DNA from: Ornithinibacillus massiliensis | GTDB taxonomy: Bacteria; Bacillota; Bacilli; Bacillales; Amphibacillaceae | Direction of reading: 5' to 3' | Length of the DNA: 64,000 nucleotides | Assembly (NCBI RefSeq): GCF_018310345.1 | Contig: NZ_JAGXBY010000001.1 | Coordinates: 682,001-746,000 of the forward strand | Part shown: positions 19,591-35,337 of the stretch, piece by piece | Position numbering within the stretch: position 1 is the first letter of the stretch | Layout: each line of letters starts with the position of its first letter | The notes under the pieces: generated by a model | Seen by the model: only the letters and a program-made list of their open reading frames with translations | Database searches by the model: none | What the model was told of the DNA's origin: nothing | Program-made: the position numbers and the translations under genes

Positions 19591-21783
19591 GTGCGCTTTT
19601 TACTACTAGCAATAATGCTTTGTAGCTCACTTTTGGTTATGCCTAGTAAATCGTTGGCAGACGATAATCTGCAATCGATTATCATTGAAGTAGAAGGAAA
19701 TCCATCTGAACACAAACGATACTTAGAGACATATCACCCATTTATAACGGTTATTGCGACCTATGAAAAGCTATTTAATGGATTGGCATTACAAGGCTCT
19801 CCAGATCAGCTTGAAAAAATGGGCACATTGGATTTTGTTAAAGCTGTTCATTCTGTGCAAACCTATGAAACAACCCAAACACTAGAACCCATTATTCCCT
19901 TTGAGGAGATAGAGAAAGATAGCCCGGATATGGTACTTCCTTCTGAACTGAATAACACGACTTATACAGGAAAAGGAATTACAGTAGGGGTTGTAGATAC
20001 GGGGATTGATTATAATCACCCAGATTTACAGGGAAATTATTCGGGTGGATATGATGTAGTCGATTTGGATGATGATCCGATGGAAACTTTAGAAACAGAA
20101 GGAATACCTACGAATCACGGCAGTCATGTAGCTGGCATTATTGCGGCAAATGGAAGCCTCCAAGGGGTTGCACCGAATGCTGAGATTCGAGCATATCGAG
20201 CACTCGGGCCAGGAGGAAGCGGTACTTCGGTACAAGTAATTGCAGCAATGGAGCAGGCGGTGGAGGATGGTGTCGATATCATTAATCTTTCCCTTGGAAA
20301 TTCTGTGAACGGACCAGATTATCCGACAAGTATCGCTGTAAATCGCGCTGCAGATTTGGGGGTAGCCGTTGTGATTGCGAATGGAAATAGTGGGCCAGAT
20401 AATTGGACGGTAGGCGCCCCAGCCACGGCATCAAAAGCACTCGCTGTGGGAGCATTCGCAAATGCACATACCGCACCAATACTATATGACGCTCTTTCTG
20501 GGAAAAAAGTACCCATGACCCTCATGATGGGATCAAATCCATGGGATCTCTCCATGGATTATGAAATTGGCTTAGCGGATGAAGATAAACTAAATGGAAA
20601 AATTGCTTTAATCCAACGTGGGGAAATCCCATTTTATGATTTAGCGAAGGAAGCGGAGGAGAAAGGCGCAATTGCGGCCATTATTTATAACAATGAGGAA
20701 GGTAATTTTCAAGGTGCAATCACAGGTCCTAATGAGCAAGTTCAAATCCCAGTTGTGTCTGTATCCAAGGAAGATGGTGAATGGTTACAGGAATTTGCGA
20801 AGGAAGAGAACCATCCCTATATCGACACGATGTATGAAGAAGTCCCAAGTGGAATTGCTACGTTTAGCTCTAGAGGTCCAGTGACAGTCAATTGGGAATT
20901 GAAGCCAGACGTATTAGCACCAGGAACGAATATTGTGAGCACTGTTCCAGGTGGTTATATGCCACTTCAAGGAACGAGTATGGCGGCACCGCATGTTGCG
21001 GGTGTCATTGCCCTAATGAAAGAAGCAAAGCCTACATGGACCAATGAACAAATATTTGGCGCTTTAAAAACAACAGCAGTTCGCATGGATGATGAAGCAG
21101 GTAACCCAATTGAACCAATAGGGCAAGGTATGGGACTAGTTGATCCAAAGCGAGCCATTGAAACACCGACCATTTTGTATAACCCATCCTTAGCCTTTGG
21201 GAAAATTAATGAATATCGGAAAACACAAACAGTAAATCTAACTATCGAAAACACATCCAATCAAGACCAGACCTATTCTTTTCATATACCAAAGAAACGA
21301 AAGGGGTTAAGTTGGAAGTTACCAATGACGTTTAGCATCGAAGCCGGAGAAAAAATTGAGGTTCCTGTCGAACTAAGTATTACTTCCCCACAGCTTGAAA
21401 AAGGAATTCATCAAGGATGGATTGAATTAGATTCAGAAGGGGAGACGTATCATCTTCCTTATTTGTTTATCAATGAAACAGCAGATTATCCAAAAGCATC
21501 GGGATTTGAATTTACCCTAAAACCTTTTTCGAAGAATGAATTTGTCTACCGCCTTTATTTAATAGAGGATACACGATATGTGGAAGTAGAACTCTATGAC
21601 CCGCAAACATTACTATATGATCGAACACTACTTCGTTTAGAAGAAACACAAATTGGCATGAACGAAGGATATTTAGAACTGAGAGATATCGGTCAAGCAG
21701 GTAGCTATCTAGCAGTCATCACCGTGCAACTGGAAGACGGTAGATTCGAAAGCTATGAAACAGAACTGTATATCAGTCCATAG
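19591..21783 (+). CDS. Secreted subtilisin-like serine protease (S8, Vpr-like)
   Basis: 730 residues from GTG 19591, six bases after AAGGAGG; the earlier ATG at 19567 overlaps that site. Signal peptide (1-24), I9-type propeptide (about 28-95), then the S8 catalytic domain: Asp in GVVDTGID (D136), His in NHGSHVAG (H176), Ser in GTSMAAPHVAG (S463). A protease-associated insert (about 290-410, LIQRGEIPFYDLA) interrupts the catalytic domain as in Vpr. The C-terminal 170 residues are beta-rich. No cell-wall anchor is seen. Likely an extracellular degradative protease; it stands alone between mnaA and atp with its own spacing. Confidence 0.92.
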   Translation: MRFLLLAIMLCSSLLVMPSKSLADDNLQSIIIEVEGNPSEHKRYLETYHPFITVIATYEKLFNGLALQGSPDQLEKMGTLDFVKAVHSVQTYETTQTLEPIIPFEEIEKDSPDMVLPSELNNTTYTGKGITVGVVDTGIDYNHPDLQGNYSGGYDVVDLDDDPMETLETEGIPTNHGSHVAGIIAANGSLQGVAPNAEIRAYRALGPGGSGTSVQVIAAMEQAVEDGVDIINLSLGNSVNGPDYPTSIAVNRAADLGVAVVIANGNSGPDNWTVGAPATASKALAVGAFANAHTAPILYDALSGKKVPMTLMMGSNPWDLSMDYEIGLADEDKLNGKIALIQRGEIPFYDLAKEAEEKGAIAAIIYNNEEGNFQGAITGPNEQVQIPVVSVSKEDGEWLQEFAKEENHPYIDTMYEEVPSGIATFSSRGPVTVNWELKPDVLAPGTNIVSTVPGGYMPLQGTSMAAPHVAGVIALMKEAKPTWTNEQIFGALKTTAVRMDDEAGNPIEPIGQGMGLVDPKRAIETPTILYNPSLAFGKINEYRKTQTVNLTIENTSNQDQTYSFHIPKKRKGLSWKLPMTFSIEAGEKIEVPVELSITSPQLEKGIHQGWIELDSEGETYHLPYLFINETADYPKASGFEFTLKPFSKNEFVYRLYLIEDTRYVEVELYDPQTLLYDRTLLRLEETQIGMNEGYLELRDIGQAGSYLAVITVQLEDGRFESYETELYISP

Positions 21784-22120
21784 CAATCATCATGTTATTA
21801 GGAATGGAACGATAAATCATTCCCCTATTAGCCCCGGAAATAGGCTTTGCTCTTATCGAAGTGAGCGGCGGTATGCCAGATATTATAAGTCTATTTTCGG
21901 AGCGATTATATGCTTTATTTATCTTCTAAGATTGTAACATCGTAAAACTAATGAAAATCTTTTAAAAATGTCTACCAAATTCACAAAAATGTCACGAATT
22001 ACACTAGTTATTTCCGATATAATTAAAGTGTTAAATGAACCATTCATAACCTTCCGAATCATCATCACAAAATACAAAAATTGGAATGGGTGAAAAATGT
22101 CAAAAATACTAGGAAACCAA
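21784..22120 (+). other. Spacer between protease gene and atp promoters
   Basis: No gene seen. Just after the stop there is a nested weak hairpin (CGATAA 21810 with TTATCG, CCTATT with AATAGG) without a U-tract, possibly the protease transcript end. The rest is A-T rich. Confidence 0.35.
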
Positions 22121-22150
22121 TTGACAAAGGAAGGCATGCTAAGGTAAACT
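22121..22150 (+). promoter_or_regulatory. Candidate SigA promoter 1 of atp operon
   Basis: Perfect TTGACA at 22121-22126, 18-nt spacer, TAAACT at 22145-22150. Confidence 0.55.
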
Positions 22151-22172
22151 GACTTAGTGTGGAATGATAAGG

Positions 22173-22201
22173 TTTTCATCAAGGTATCTTGACGGTATAA
22201 T
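22173..22201 (+). promoter_or_regulatory. Candidate SigA promoter 2 of atp operon
   Basis: TTTTCA at 22173-22178, 17-nt spacer, perfect TATAAT at 22196-22201; atpZ starts 85 bases later. Confidence 0.55.
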
Positions 22202-22285
22202 TTTTTTTGCTTACATATGAAATCTTGATAAAAATCTCTCCAAAATGACTCCCCAAAATAAAACTCTAGATTAGGAGTGGACAAA

Positions 22286-22510
22286 ATGGGGAAAAACCCA
22301 CACCTAGCAATTATATTAGTAAGTGCGGTTTCTGCTAATTTAGCGGGTGGAACACTTCTCGGAATTTTCCTAGGCATAGAAGCTGATAAACTACTATCTA
22401 CAAAACCAATTTTCACAATAATTGGCCTTTTAGTAGGATTAGCTGCAGGAATCTATGGAATGATTCTGACTGTAAACAAATTCACGGAGCGGGAGAAGAG
22501 TAGGGAATGA
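22286..22510 (+). CDS. atpZ: AtpZ, ATP-synthase-associated small membrane protein
   Basis: 74 residues, two membrane helices (about 8-32 and 40-62) with the ATPase_gene1 pattern SANLAGGTLLGIFLGI. First gene of the operon, overlapping atpI by four bases (ATGA). From family knowledge, AtpZ and AtpI of alkaliphilic Bacillus form a complex linked to assembly and Mg/Ca supply; B. subtilis has only atpI. ATG 22286 is chosen, seven bases after TAGGAG; a GTG at 22277 lies inside the ribosome binding site. Confidence 0.85.
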   Translation: MGKNPHLAIILVSAVSANLAGGTLLGIFLGIEADKLLSTKPIFTIIGLLVGLAAGIYGMILTVNKFTEREKSRE

Positions 22511-22881
22511 CCAACATTGAAATACAATATGCCCGTCAACGTAAGTGGATGTTTTACCTTCTAGCAATACTCGTACTTGGGGCAGGCTTTACTCCTTATT
22601 TACGTATTTTCCTCGGGCTACTTTTAGGAAGTGCCATCAGTTTCTACAATCTATATCTTTTACAAAAGAAAACAATTGAATTTACGGAAGCGGTAGCAAA
22701 AAAACAGAAAGCACGAGGATTAGGTACAATTTCAAGGTTTGCCGCAGCTGCGTTAGCAGTCATTATAGCACTTCGCTATGAGGAATACTTCAATATGATT
22801 GCAGTAATAATTGGATTAATGACTTCTTATTTGGTCATTATGATAGATTTTATTATAAACAAAAATAAAAACAGCGCTTGA
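22507..22881 (+). CDS. atpI: ATP synthase subunit I
   Basis: 124 residues, four predicted membrane helices (WMFYLLAILVLGAGF, IFLGLLLGSAISFYNLYLL, FAAAALAVIIALRYE, MIAVIIGLMTSYLVIMIDFI). Assists c-ring assembly in F-type ATP synthases. Translationally coupled to atpZ by the ATGA overlap; atpB follows 17 bases later. Confidence 0.9.
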   Translation: MTNIEIQYARQRKWMFYLLAILVLGAGFTPYLRIFLGLLLGSAISFYNLYLLQKKTIEFTEAVAKKQKARGLGTISRFAAAALAVIIALRYEEYFNMIAVIIGLMTSYLVIMIDFIINKNKNSA

Positions 22882-22892
22882 AAGAGGGGTGA

Positions 22893-23621
<729 letters not shown>

Positions 23622-23695
23622 TCTCATTAATTAACCAGTTTTAATAGTAATCTGTTAAAACCGGAAATTATTAAAAATTTATTTATACATTTTAA

Positions 23696-23923
<228 letters not shown>

Positions 23924-23942
23924 TTCATATATCTATTAAAAT

Positions 23943-23978
23943 GGCGAAGATTGTCCAATATAACTTCGCCGTTGTTTT
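23943..23978 (+). terminator. Intra-operon hairpin after atpE
   Basis: GGCGAAG (23943-23949) pairs with CTTCGCC (23964-23970), followed by GTTGTTTTT. Likely partial terminator or mRNA-end stabiliser raising c-subunit output over downstream genes. Confidence 0.7.
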
Positions 23979-24017
23979 TACTCAGAAACTACATGAACAA
24001 TTAATGATGATTGTTGA

Positions 24018-25105
<1,088 letters not shown>

Positions 25106-25117
25106 TGATAGGGGTGA

Positions 25118-26635
<1,518 letters not shown>

Positions 26636-26657
26636 TAAATACCTTTAAGAGTGATGA

Positions 26658-26699
26658 GTAAAAAGCTTAGGGATTTACCGAAACGTTTAAGCTTTTTAC
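26658..26699 (+). terminator. Intra-operon hairpin between atpA and atpG
   Basis: GTAAAAAGCTTA (26658-26669) and TAAGCTTTTTAC (26688-26699) are perfectly complementary with an 18-nt loop. The T5 run lies in the right arm. It may attenuate or mark a cleavage point between the 3-copy alpha and 1-copy gamma genes. Confidence 0.6.
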
Positions 26700-26730
26700 C
26701 TCCTGCACTCTGCCTACGAAAGGGTGGTGA

Positions 26731-29026
<2,296 letters not shown>

Positions 29027-29038
29027 TATGTAGGCTAA

Positions 29039-29476
<438 letters not shown>

Positions 29477-29485
29477 TATGTATGA

Positions 29486-29518
29486 AAAAAACCCCCTACT
29501 ACTAGAGTGGGGGTTTTT
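29486..29518 (+). terminator. atp operon terminator
   Basis: AAAACCCCC and GGGGGTTTTT pair across a 12-nt loop, with flanking A-run and T-run. Confidence 0.95.
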
Positions 29519-29930
29519 GATATTAGCTAAGATATCACTTTGACATAAACCATGGATACTGCTTACATGTTGTCAGTGACCATATTGGTAATAGGAATCC
29601 CCGTATCACCTGCCTGGTTACCCTAACTGAAAACTAAATTAGCGTTGTAATCTAGTTAAGGTTTTCCTTAAGTTCGAAAATGGTATGAAAAAACCTTATA
29701 TTACTATTCAACTCCAACCTAAATTTTTTGATCAAAAACTTCTCTAACTATATCCAAACAAAATTGAAACAATGTTCAGCATATTTGTCGATATTTCCCG
29801 GGAAATGCAAAAAATATTGACTGAAACATTCTATATTGTCGAAGAAGCAAAGCGACTTCAATTCAGTTGACATTATAAGAAATACATGGCATCTTCTAAT
29901 AGAGTGAAACTAACGCTAAAGGTGGTTATT
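29519..29930 (+). other. Spacer between atpC and ywzB
   Basis: No gene seen. Contains an isolated perfect -35 TTGACA at 29539 with a poor -10, and a 14-bp perfect palindrome ATTTCCCGGGAAAT at 29793-29806 that could be an operator. Confidence 0.4.
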
Positions 29931-30161
29931 ATGTTGTCAATTGGACAAATTGCGATGATGAGTATTATCTCGCATATCATTTTCATATACATTACATGGC
30001 GACTCATCCAGACTATTAATTTTGAGCCTTTAATTCGCAAAGGCAGAGGGATGGAAGCAAGAATTTTAATTCTATTCCTTACTATTGTGATTGGTACTGG
30101 TGTGAGTAGGTTCTTCTTAGAGTTTTTACAGTGGTCACTAGATCTTTCTTATCTTCTTTAA
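29931..30161 (+). CDS. ywzB: DUF1146 membrane protein (YwzB)
   Basis: 76 residues from ATG 29931 after AAAGGTGG; two membrane helices, first about 5-25 (IAMMSIISHIIFIYITW), second about 44-68 (ARILILFLTIVIGTGVSRFFLEF), joined by a basic loop LIRKGRGMEA. Function unknown. The atpC-ywzB-ywmB-murA order is as in B. subtilis. A longer start at 29886 lacks a ribosome binding site. Confidence 0.85.
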   Translation: MLSIGQIAMMSIISHIIFIYITWRLIQTINFEPLIRKGRGMEARILILFLTIVIGTGVSRFFLEFLQWSLDLSYLL

Positions 30162-30260
30162 AATAGGAGGTACTACAATCTATTAAACTATTAAAAACGA
30201 TGTATGTAATGTCTCTCTCTTGTTCATACTGATGGTAAGTTGAACAAGGGGGATTTACTT

Positions 30261-30974
30261 ATGAAAAAAGCTTTAGTTATATGTCTAATTGTATTATTTT
30301 ATGCTAATACAGCCTTAGCGGTTGAAAAAGAACAATACGAGTTAATAGATATTGCTGATTTTATGTTAGAGAATAATTTAGCAATTAAGGAGTGGCAAGT
30401 AACATTAAAAGAACATCTTAGAGTGGAAAGATTAGAAGCACTTATACAAGAGCTAAGTACTAGCCATTCCATCACAAAACAAGAAAATGAAAACAGTACT
30501 ATCTATTTAGCAACAAACACTCAAAAAAATAGTAATGTAAACGTAAATTATAGTGTAATTTTCCCCAAAGACAAGCATTATGAATCAGAATTAGTGATAA
30601 CAATTAATGGAACTGATTGGAATGAGGATATTCAATCTTCTTATATGCAATTATTGTCGGTATTAACAAAGAAACATTTTACAGATGATATTAAAATATT
30701 CTCTTGTATGACTACTATGGCAGATGATATAATGGAAAATGGTTATATTGCGGATTTTTTTATTGAAAAGTTCAATTTGCAACATGTAAAGGAACAATAT
30801 GACACGATAAAATCGACGAAAAATGCAGAATATATATATGGGTATACCTCGTTTTGGGGACGAAAAATTACCATTCAGGATACGCCAGTAAATGTACAAA
30901 TTGTTACAGAGATACTTGGCAATGGTGATGTCCAATACACGATTGGAACACCTATCCTAATAAATGAATATTAA
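30261..30974 (+). CDS. ywmB: YwmB family protein with signal peptide
   Basis: 237 residues from ATG 30261 after AAGGGGG. Signal peptide [19 protein letters not shown], then a weakly conserved alpha/beta region. The fold is described in databases as TATA-box-binding-like, which says nothing certain about function in an exported protein. Ends 34 bases before the second murA and is probably co-transcribed with it. Conservation of location is the main support for the name. Confidence 0.8.
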   Translation: MKKALVICLIVLFYANTALAVEKEQYELIDIADFMLENNLAIKEWQVTLKEHLRVERLEALIQELSTSHSITKQENENSTIYLATNTQKNSNVNVNYSVIFPKDKHYESELVITINGTDWNEDIQSSYMQLLSVLTKKHFTDDIKIFSCMTTMADDIMENGYIADFFIEKFNLQHVKEQYDTIKSTKNAEYIYGYTSFWGRKITIQDTPVNVQIVTEILGNGDVQYTIGTPILINEY

Positions 30975-31008
30975 TATAGGGAAATTGGATCTGAAGGAGA
31001 TTTGGAAT

Positions 31009-32319
31009 ATGGATAAAATCATCGTAAGAGGCGGACAGCAATTGAATGGTAATGTTCATGTAGAGGGTGCGAAAAATGCCGTTCTACCTGTAATTGCTGC
31101 GAGTATTCTTGCTAGTGAGGGAACTAGCGTTGTTCATGATGTCCCAGCTCTAGCTGATGTTTATACAATTAATGAAGTGTTACGAAATATGAATGCTGAT
31201 GTTCAATTTGAAGATAATAAAGTGTTGATTGATGCTTCAAAGGAATTAAAGACGGAAGCGCCATTTGAGTATGTTCGAAAAATGCGTGCCTCCGTTCTTG
31301 TTTTGGGTCCATTATTAGCACGTTATGGCCATGCAAATGTTGCCATGCCTGGTGGATGTGCAATTGGCTCACGACCGATTGATTTACACCTTAAAGGCTT
31401 TGAAGCAATGGGTGCTAAAGTTCATGTTGGGAATGGCTTTGTAGAAGTAGAAGTTGACGGTAGGTTACAAGGTGCTAAGATATATCTTGATGTACCTAGT
31501 GTAGGTGCTACCGAAAATATTATGATGGCAGCGACATTAGCGGAAGGAAGAACCTTCATTGAAAACGCTGCAAAAGAACCAGAAATTGTTGATTTGGCTA
31601 ATTTCTTAAATAAGATGGGTGCGCGAGTTGTTGGTGCAGGTACGGAAACCATTCGAATCGATGGCGTAGAGAAATTACATGGCACGGTTCATTCTATTAT
31701 ACCAGACCGTATTGAAGCGGGTACATTCATGATTGCAGCAGCAATTACTGGTGGAAATGTATTAATTGAAAATGCCGTTAGTGAGCATTTAAGACCGTTG
31801 ATTTCTAAACTAGAGGAAATGGGTGTAACCATCTTTGAAGAAGAGAATGGCATCCGTGTTATCGGTCCAGATGTATTAAAAGCAACAGATATTAAAACGT
31901 TACCACATCCTGGTTTCCCAACAGATATGCAATCACAAATGATGGCGTTAATGCTTTGTGCCCATGGTACAAGTGTGATTACAGAAACTGTATTTGAAAA
32001 TCGTTTCATGCATGTGGAAGAATTCCGCCGCATGAATGCGAAAATGAAAATTGAGGGACGTAATGTTATTATCGACGGACCATCAGAACTTCAAGGTGCA
32101 GAAGTAGCTGCAACCGATCTTCGTGCAGCAGCTGCATTAATTCTTGCTGGACTTCGTGCAAATGGTTTAACAAGAGTTACAGAACTGAAGCATTTAGATC
32201 GTGGATATGTAAACTTTGCTGGGAAATTAGCAAACCTTGGAGCAGATATTGAACGTGTGGATGAAAACGGAGATATCGTAAAACCATACGAAATTAATTA
32301 TGTAGCAGAGTTATCTTAA
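31009..32319 (+). CDS. murA: UDP-N-acetylglucosamine 1-carboxyvinyltransferase (MurAA type)
   Basis: 436 residues from ATG 31009, nine bases after AAGGAGA; the longer frame start at 30964 is not supported. Same reaction as the enzyme at 1151-2437: PEP transfer to UDP-GlcNAc. The active-site cysteine is C117 in [14 protein letters not shown], the canonical loop. Position after ywmB corresponds to B. subtilis murAA, the main, essential enzyme and ClpCP substrate. Two murA copies are usual in low-GC Gram-positives. A strong terminator closes the unit. Confidence 0.97.
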   Translation: MDKIIVRGGQQLNGNVHVEGAKNAVLPVIAASILASEGTSVVHDVPALADVYTINEVLRNMNADVQFEDNKVLIDASKELKTEAPFEYVRKMRASVLVLGPLLARYGHANVAMPGGCAIGSRPIDLHLKGFEAMGAKVHVGNGFVEVEVDGRLQGAKIYLDVPSVGATENIMMAATLAEGRTFIENAAKEPEIVDLANFLNKMGARVVGAGTETIRIDGVEKLHGTVHSIIPDRIEAGTFMIAAAITGGNVLIENAVSEHLRPLISKLEEMGVTIFEEENGIRVIGPDVLKATDIKTLPHPGFPTDMQSQMMALMLCAHGTSVITETVFENRFMHVEEFRRMNAKMKIEGRNVIIDGPSELQGAEVAATDLRAAAALILAGLRANGLTRVTELKHLDRGYVNFAGKLANLGADIERVDENGDIVKPYEINYVAELS

Positions 32320-32340
32320 TAAAATACAAGAGATTAATAG

Positions 32341-32375
32341 AGTGGAGCACTTTGACTTTGTGCTTCACTTTTTTA
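32341..32375 (+). terminator. murA terminator
   Basis: AGTGGAGCAC pairs with GTGCTTCACT across TTTGACTTT, followed by T6ATTT. Confidence 0.95.
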
Positions 32376-32444
32376 TTTCTTTACCCCCCTACTAAAACCA
32401 ATATATTCCATTAATTGAAATAATGATAAATATTATAAATTATC

Positions 32445-32473
32445 TTGCAATTTAATGATAAAAAAGGTAAAAT
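32445..32473 (+). promoter_or_regulatory. SigA-type promoter of the dpp-ykf operon
   Basis: TTGCAA at 32445-32450, 17-nt spacer, TAAAAT at 32468-32473, followed by a leader of about 170 nt before dppA. B. subtilis dpp is CodY-repressed; I found no convincing CodY box by eye. The remaining spacer 32376-32652 holds no gene. Confidence 0.65.
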
Positions 32474-32652
32474 ATTATCATATTAACCTAACTTACTTAA
32501 GGGAAAATGTCGAGTTTTGTCACTACTACATGATGACTTCTCCTCCCAAAGCTCGTTATTTTCCTATTGTTATTTGACACTACTCCATTATCCAATCATC
32601 TATATCAAATCCAATCATATAATTTAATAAAAACATCTAAAGGGGACATAGT

Positions 32653-33477
32653 ATGAAACTTTATCTATCAGTAGATATGGAAGGTATTACAGGTTTACCA
32701 GATTACACATTTGTTAGCGCTTCCATGCATAATTATGAACGTGCTCGCAAAATCATGACCGATGAAACGAATTATGTGGTCGATGCTGCATTTCAATCTG
32801 GATGCGCCGAAGTGCTAGTTAATGATAGTCATATGAAAATGAATAATATATTAATTGATCAGCTTCATCCAGAAGCAGAGTTGATTACAGGTGGAATTAA
32901 GACCTATTCCATGGTGCATGGTTTGGATGATAGTTTTAGTGGGGCAATGTTTATTGGCTACCATACAAGAGCAGGTATGCCAGGGGTAATGTCACACTCG
33001 ATGATACATATGGTACGGAATTTCTATATTAACGATACGCAGCTTGGAGAAATTGGAATGAATGCGATGGTTGCAGGATACCATGGTGTACCGGTGCTTT
33101 TGGTGTCAGGGGATGATGAAACGGCAAAAGAAGCAGAAGAACTAATTCCTAATATAACGACAGCGGTTGTGAAGGAAGCGGTTTCCAGATCTGCTACGAA
33201 GAGCCTCACACCGAAAAAAGCAGGGGAACTATTACAAGGAAAGGTTAAACAAGCAATTGAAAATCGTCATCAAGTTAAACCATTACTTCCGCCGGACAAT
33301 CCAGTCCTAAAAATAGAATTTGTCAATTATGGTGCCGCAGAATTGGCGCATATGATGCCGGGAACGGAAATTATTCCTGGAACCACAATCGTAACATATC
33401 AGGCTAAAGATATTTTGGAAGCTTATCGAGCTCTACTCGTCATGATTGAGCTTGCTTACTATACACAATATGCATAA
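32653..33477 (+). CDS. dppA: D-aminopeptidase DppA
   Basis: 274 residues, M55 family, ATG after AAAGGGG. Zinc-dependent cytoplasmic decamer that removes N-terminal D-amino acids such as D-Ala from short peptides. Metal-binding motifs: SVDMEGITG (about 5-13), VNDSHMKMNN and GYHTRAG with conserved D, E and H. First gene of the dpp-ykf muropeptide operon, acting on D-Ala-containing peptides imported by DppBCDEF. Confidence 0.94.
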   Translation: MKLYLSVDMEGITGLPDYTFVSASMHNYERARKIMTDETNYVVDAAFQSGCAEVLVNDSHMKMNNILIDQLHPEAELITGGIKTYSMVHGLDDSFSGAMFIGYHTRAGMPGVMSHSMIHMVRNFYINDTQLGEIGMNAMVAGYHGVPVLLVSGDDETAKEAEELIPNITTAVVKEAVSRSATKSLTPKKAGELLQGKVKQAIENRHQVKPLLPPDNPVLKIEFVNYGAAELAHMMPGTEIIPGTTIVTYQAKDILEAYRALLVMIELAYYTQYA

Positions 33478-33492
33478 TAGGGGCGAACAGTA

Positions 33493-34302
33493 TTGAAAGT
33501 GCTTACGGATCGAATACGTGAAATTACAGTACAAGCTGGAGGCAAATGGGGGATATCATTATTCGACTTAGATCGGAATGAGTCATGGGGGATAAATGAG
33601 CAGGAACATTTTTATTCTGCGAGTGTGATTAAAGTACCAATCATGATCGCTGCTTTTGCTCGAAGCCAACAAGGCGAGATTAAGCTTGGTGATCAAATGG
33701 TGTTAAAACGGGAAGATATTGTTGGTGGTAGTGGTGTATTACAGTACTTGACCCCTGGGACTAAATTTAGCATCTATGATTTAATCACTCTGATGATCAT
33801 CCAGAGTGATAATACGGCAACGAATATCCTGATTGACTTATTAGGTACGAAGTATATCCAGGAAACGATGGAAGCTATCGGGTTAGAGAAGAGTAAGTTT
33901 TATCATAAGATGATGACGATGGAAGTAGATCGTGAAGGTAGAAATACGATAACAGCACAAGAAATGACAGATATGTTGAGAAAGCTAGTAACAGGAAAGA
34001 TTATTTCCGTTTATGCTTGTGAGCACATGATAGAAATTATGAAGAAACAACAAATTCGAGATTCGTTACCAGTAAAAATACCAAAAGCAGACGATACGGT
34101 GATTGGTGCTTTACCAGAATGGGAGCTCGCTAATAAAACAGGCAATGTATTGGGAATTCGTCATGATATAGGCATTTTTTATGTGGAGAAGCGTACATTT
34201 ATTGCTTCCATATTAACGAGTGGCTTGGATGAGCTAGAGTCACCAGAACTGATTGGCAGAGTTGGTCTGGAAATCTATCACTATCTTAAACAAGAAAATT
34301 AG
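33493..34302 (+). CDS. Class A beta-lactamase-like serine hydrolase, no signal peptide
   Basis: 269 residues from TTG 33493. It has all three serine penicillin-recognising motifs: SxxK as S44-V-I-K47, SDN at 105-107 and KTG at 215-217, so it belongs to the class A/Beta-lactamase2 family. No signal peptide, lipobox or membrane helix is visible, so it is predicted cytoplasmic. It lies 15 bases after dppA in an operon for D-Ala peptide and muropeptide recycling; B. subtilis dpp has no such gene. Likely a D,D- or L,D-peptide hydrolase or esterase on imported murein fragments, but a beta-lactamase activity is not excluded. Confidence 0.85.
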   Translation: MKVLTDRIREITVQAGGKWGISLFDLDRNESWGINEQEHFYSASVIKVPIMIAAFARSQQGEIKLGDQMVLKREDIVGGSGVLQYLTPGTKFSIYDLITLMIIQSDNTATNILIDLLGTKYIQETMEAIGLEKSKFYHKMMTMEVDREGRNTITAQEMTDMLRKLVTGKIISVYACEHMIEIMKKQQIRDSLPVKIPKADDTVIGALPEWELANKTGNVLGIRHDIGIFYVEKRTFIASILTSGLDELESPELIGRVGLEIYHYLKQEN

Positions 34303-34403
34303 GATTATCTCATAAAGAGAGTCAAGTTATCATAGCTTATTTTTAGAAGCTTATCTACATTATCTGCGCTTATTTGAGCGTATCGATACAGGAGTTGGAG
34401 GCA

Positions 34404-35336
34404 GTGCTGAAATATATTTTAAAGCGATTATTCATCATGGTCATAACACTTTGGATCATTATAACCTTAACATTCATCCTAATGATCTCAGTCCCTGGGT
34501 CCCCCTTTAACAGTGAAGGGAATTCCAATGAGATTGTCCAACAAAACTTAGAGAGACATTACAATCTTGATAAGCCATATCATATACAATATCTTCTCTA
34601 CTTGAAGTCAATTGTAACATTAGACTTTGGTCCATCAATTAAACAACCGAATCAGACGGTAAATGATTTATTAGGAAGAGGGTTTCCGATATCTGCTGAA
34701 TTAGGGATTGTTACCATTATTGTTGCGGTTATTTCTGGAATTATATTAGGAATTCTTGCTGCACTACGACATAATGGTGTCATTGATTATTTAGCGATGG
34801 GGATTGCAGTACTTGGAATATCAGTACCAAACTTTATATTAGCAACGCTACTCATTCAACAATTAGCGGTTAATTTGGAATGGTTTCCTGTTGCGACTTG
34901 GAAAAGCCCAATGCATATGGTCCTTCCCGTAATAGCACTTGCGACAGGGCCAATGGCAATCATTGCCAGGTTAACTAGATCAACAATGCTCGAGGTCCTG
35001 ACACAGGATTATATAAAAATGGCACGTGCAAAAGGATTACCACCATGGAAAATTATCTTCAAGCACGCACTTCGTAATGCGTTGATGCCGGTTATTACGA
35101 TAATGGGAACCTTAGTCGCAGGTATTATGACTGGATCCTTTGTTATCGAGCAAATTTTTGCAATACCAGGGATGGGTAAATACTTTGTAGAGAGTATCAA
35201 TCACCGAGATTTTCCTGTCATTATGGGAACGACAGTATTTTATAGTGCATTTTTAATTATTATGCTATTCCTAGTAGATATCGCTTATGGAATATTAGAT
35301 CCAAGAATTAAAGTTAGCAAGAAGGAAGGGGAATAA
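34404..35336 (+). CDS. dppB: Dipeptide ABC transporter permease DppB
   Basis: 310 residues from GTG 34404 (LKYILKRLF follows; GGAG nine bases upstream). Six membrane helices; GxxF loop PGSPFN, and the EAA motif region MARAKGLPPWKIIFKHALRNALMP that contacts the ATPases. The C-terminal SFVIEQIFAIPGMGKYFVES is typical of oligopeptide-type DppB/OppB. Forms the channel with DppC. Confidence 0.95.
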   Translation: MLKYILKRLFIMVITLWIIITLTFILMISVPGSPFNSEGNSNEIVQQNLERHYNLDKPYHIQYLLYLKSIVTLDFGPSIKQPNQTVNDLLGRGFPISAELGIVTIIVAVISGIILGILAALRHNGVIDYLAMGIAVLGISVPNFILATLLIQQLAVNLEWFPVATWKSPMHMVLPVIALATGPMAIIARLTRSTMLEVLTQDYIKMARAKGLPPWKIIFKHALRNALMPVITIMGTLVAGIMTGSFVIEQIFAIPGMGKYFVESINHRDFPVIMGTTVFYSAFLIIMLFLVDIAYGILDPRIKVSKKEGE

Positions 35337-35337
35337 T

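Noticed and set aside
32376..32652. CodY operator before dppA
   Set aside because: No stretch close to AATTTTCWGAAAATT was found by eye, so CodY control known in B. subtilis is not claimed.
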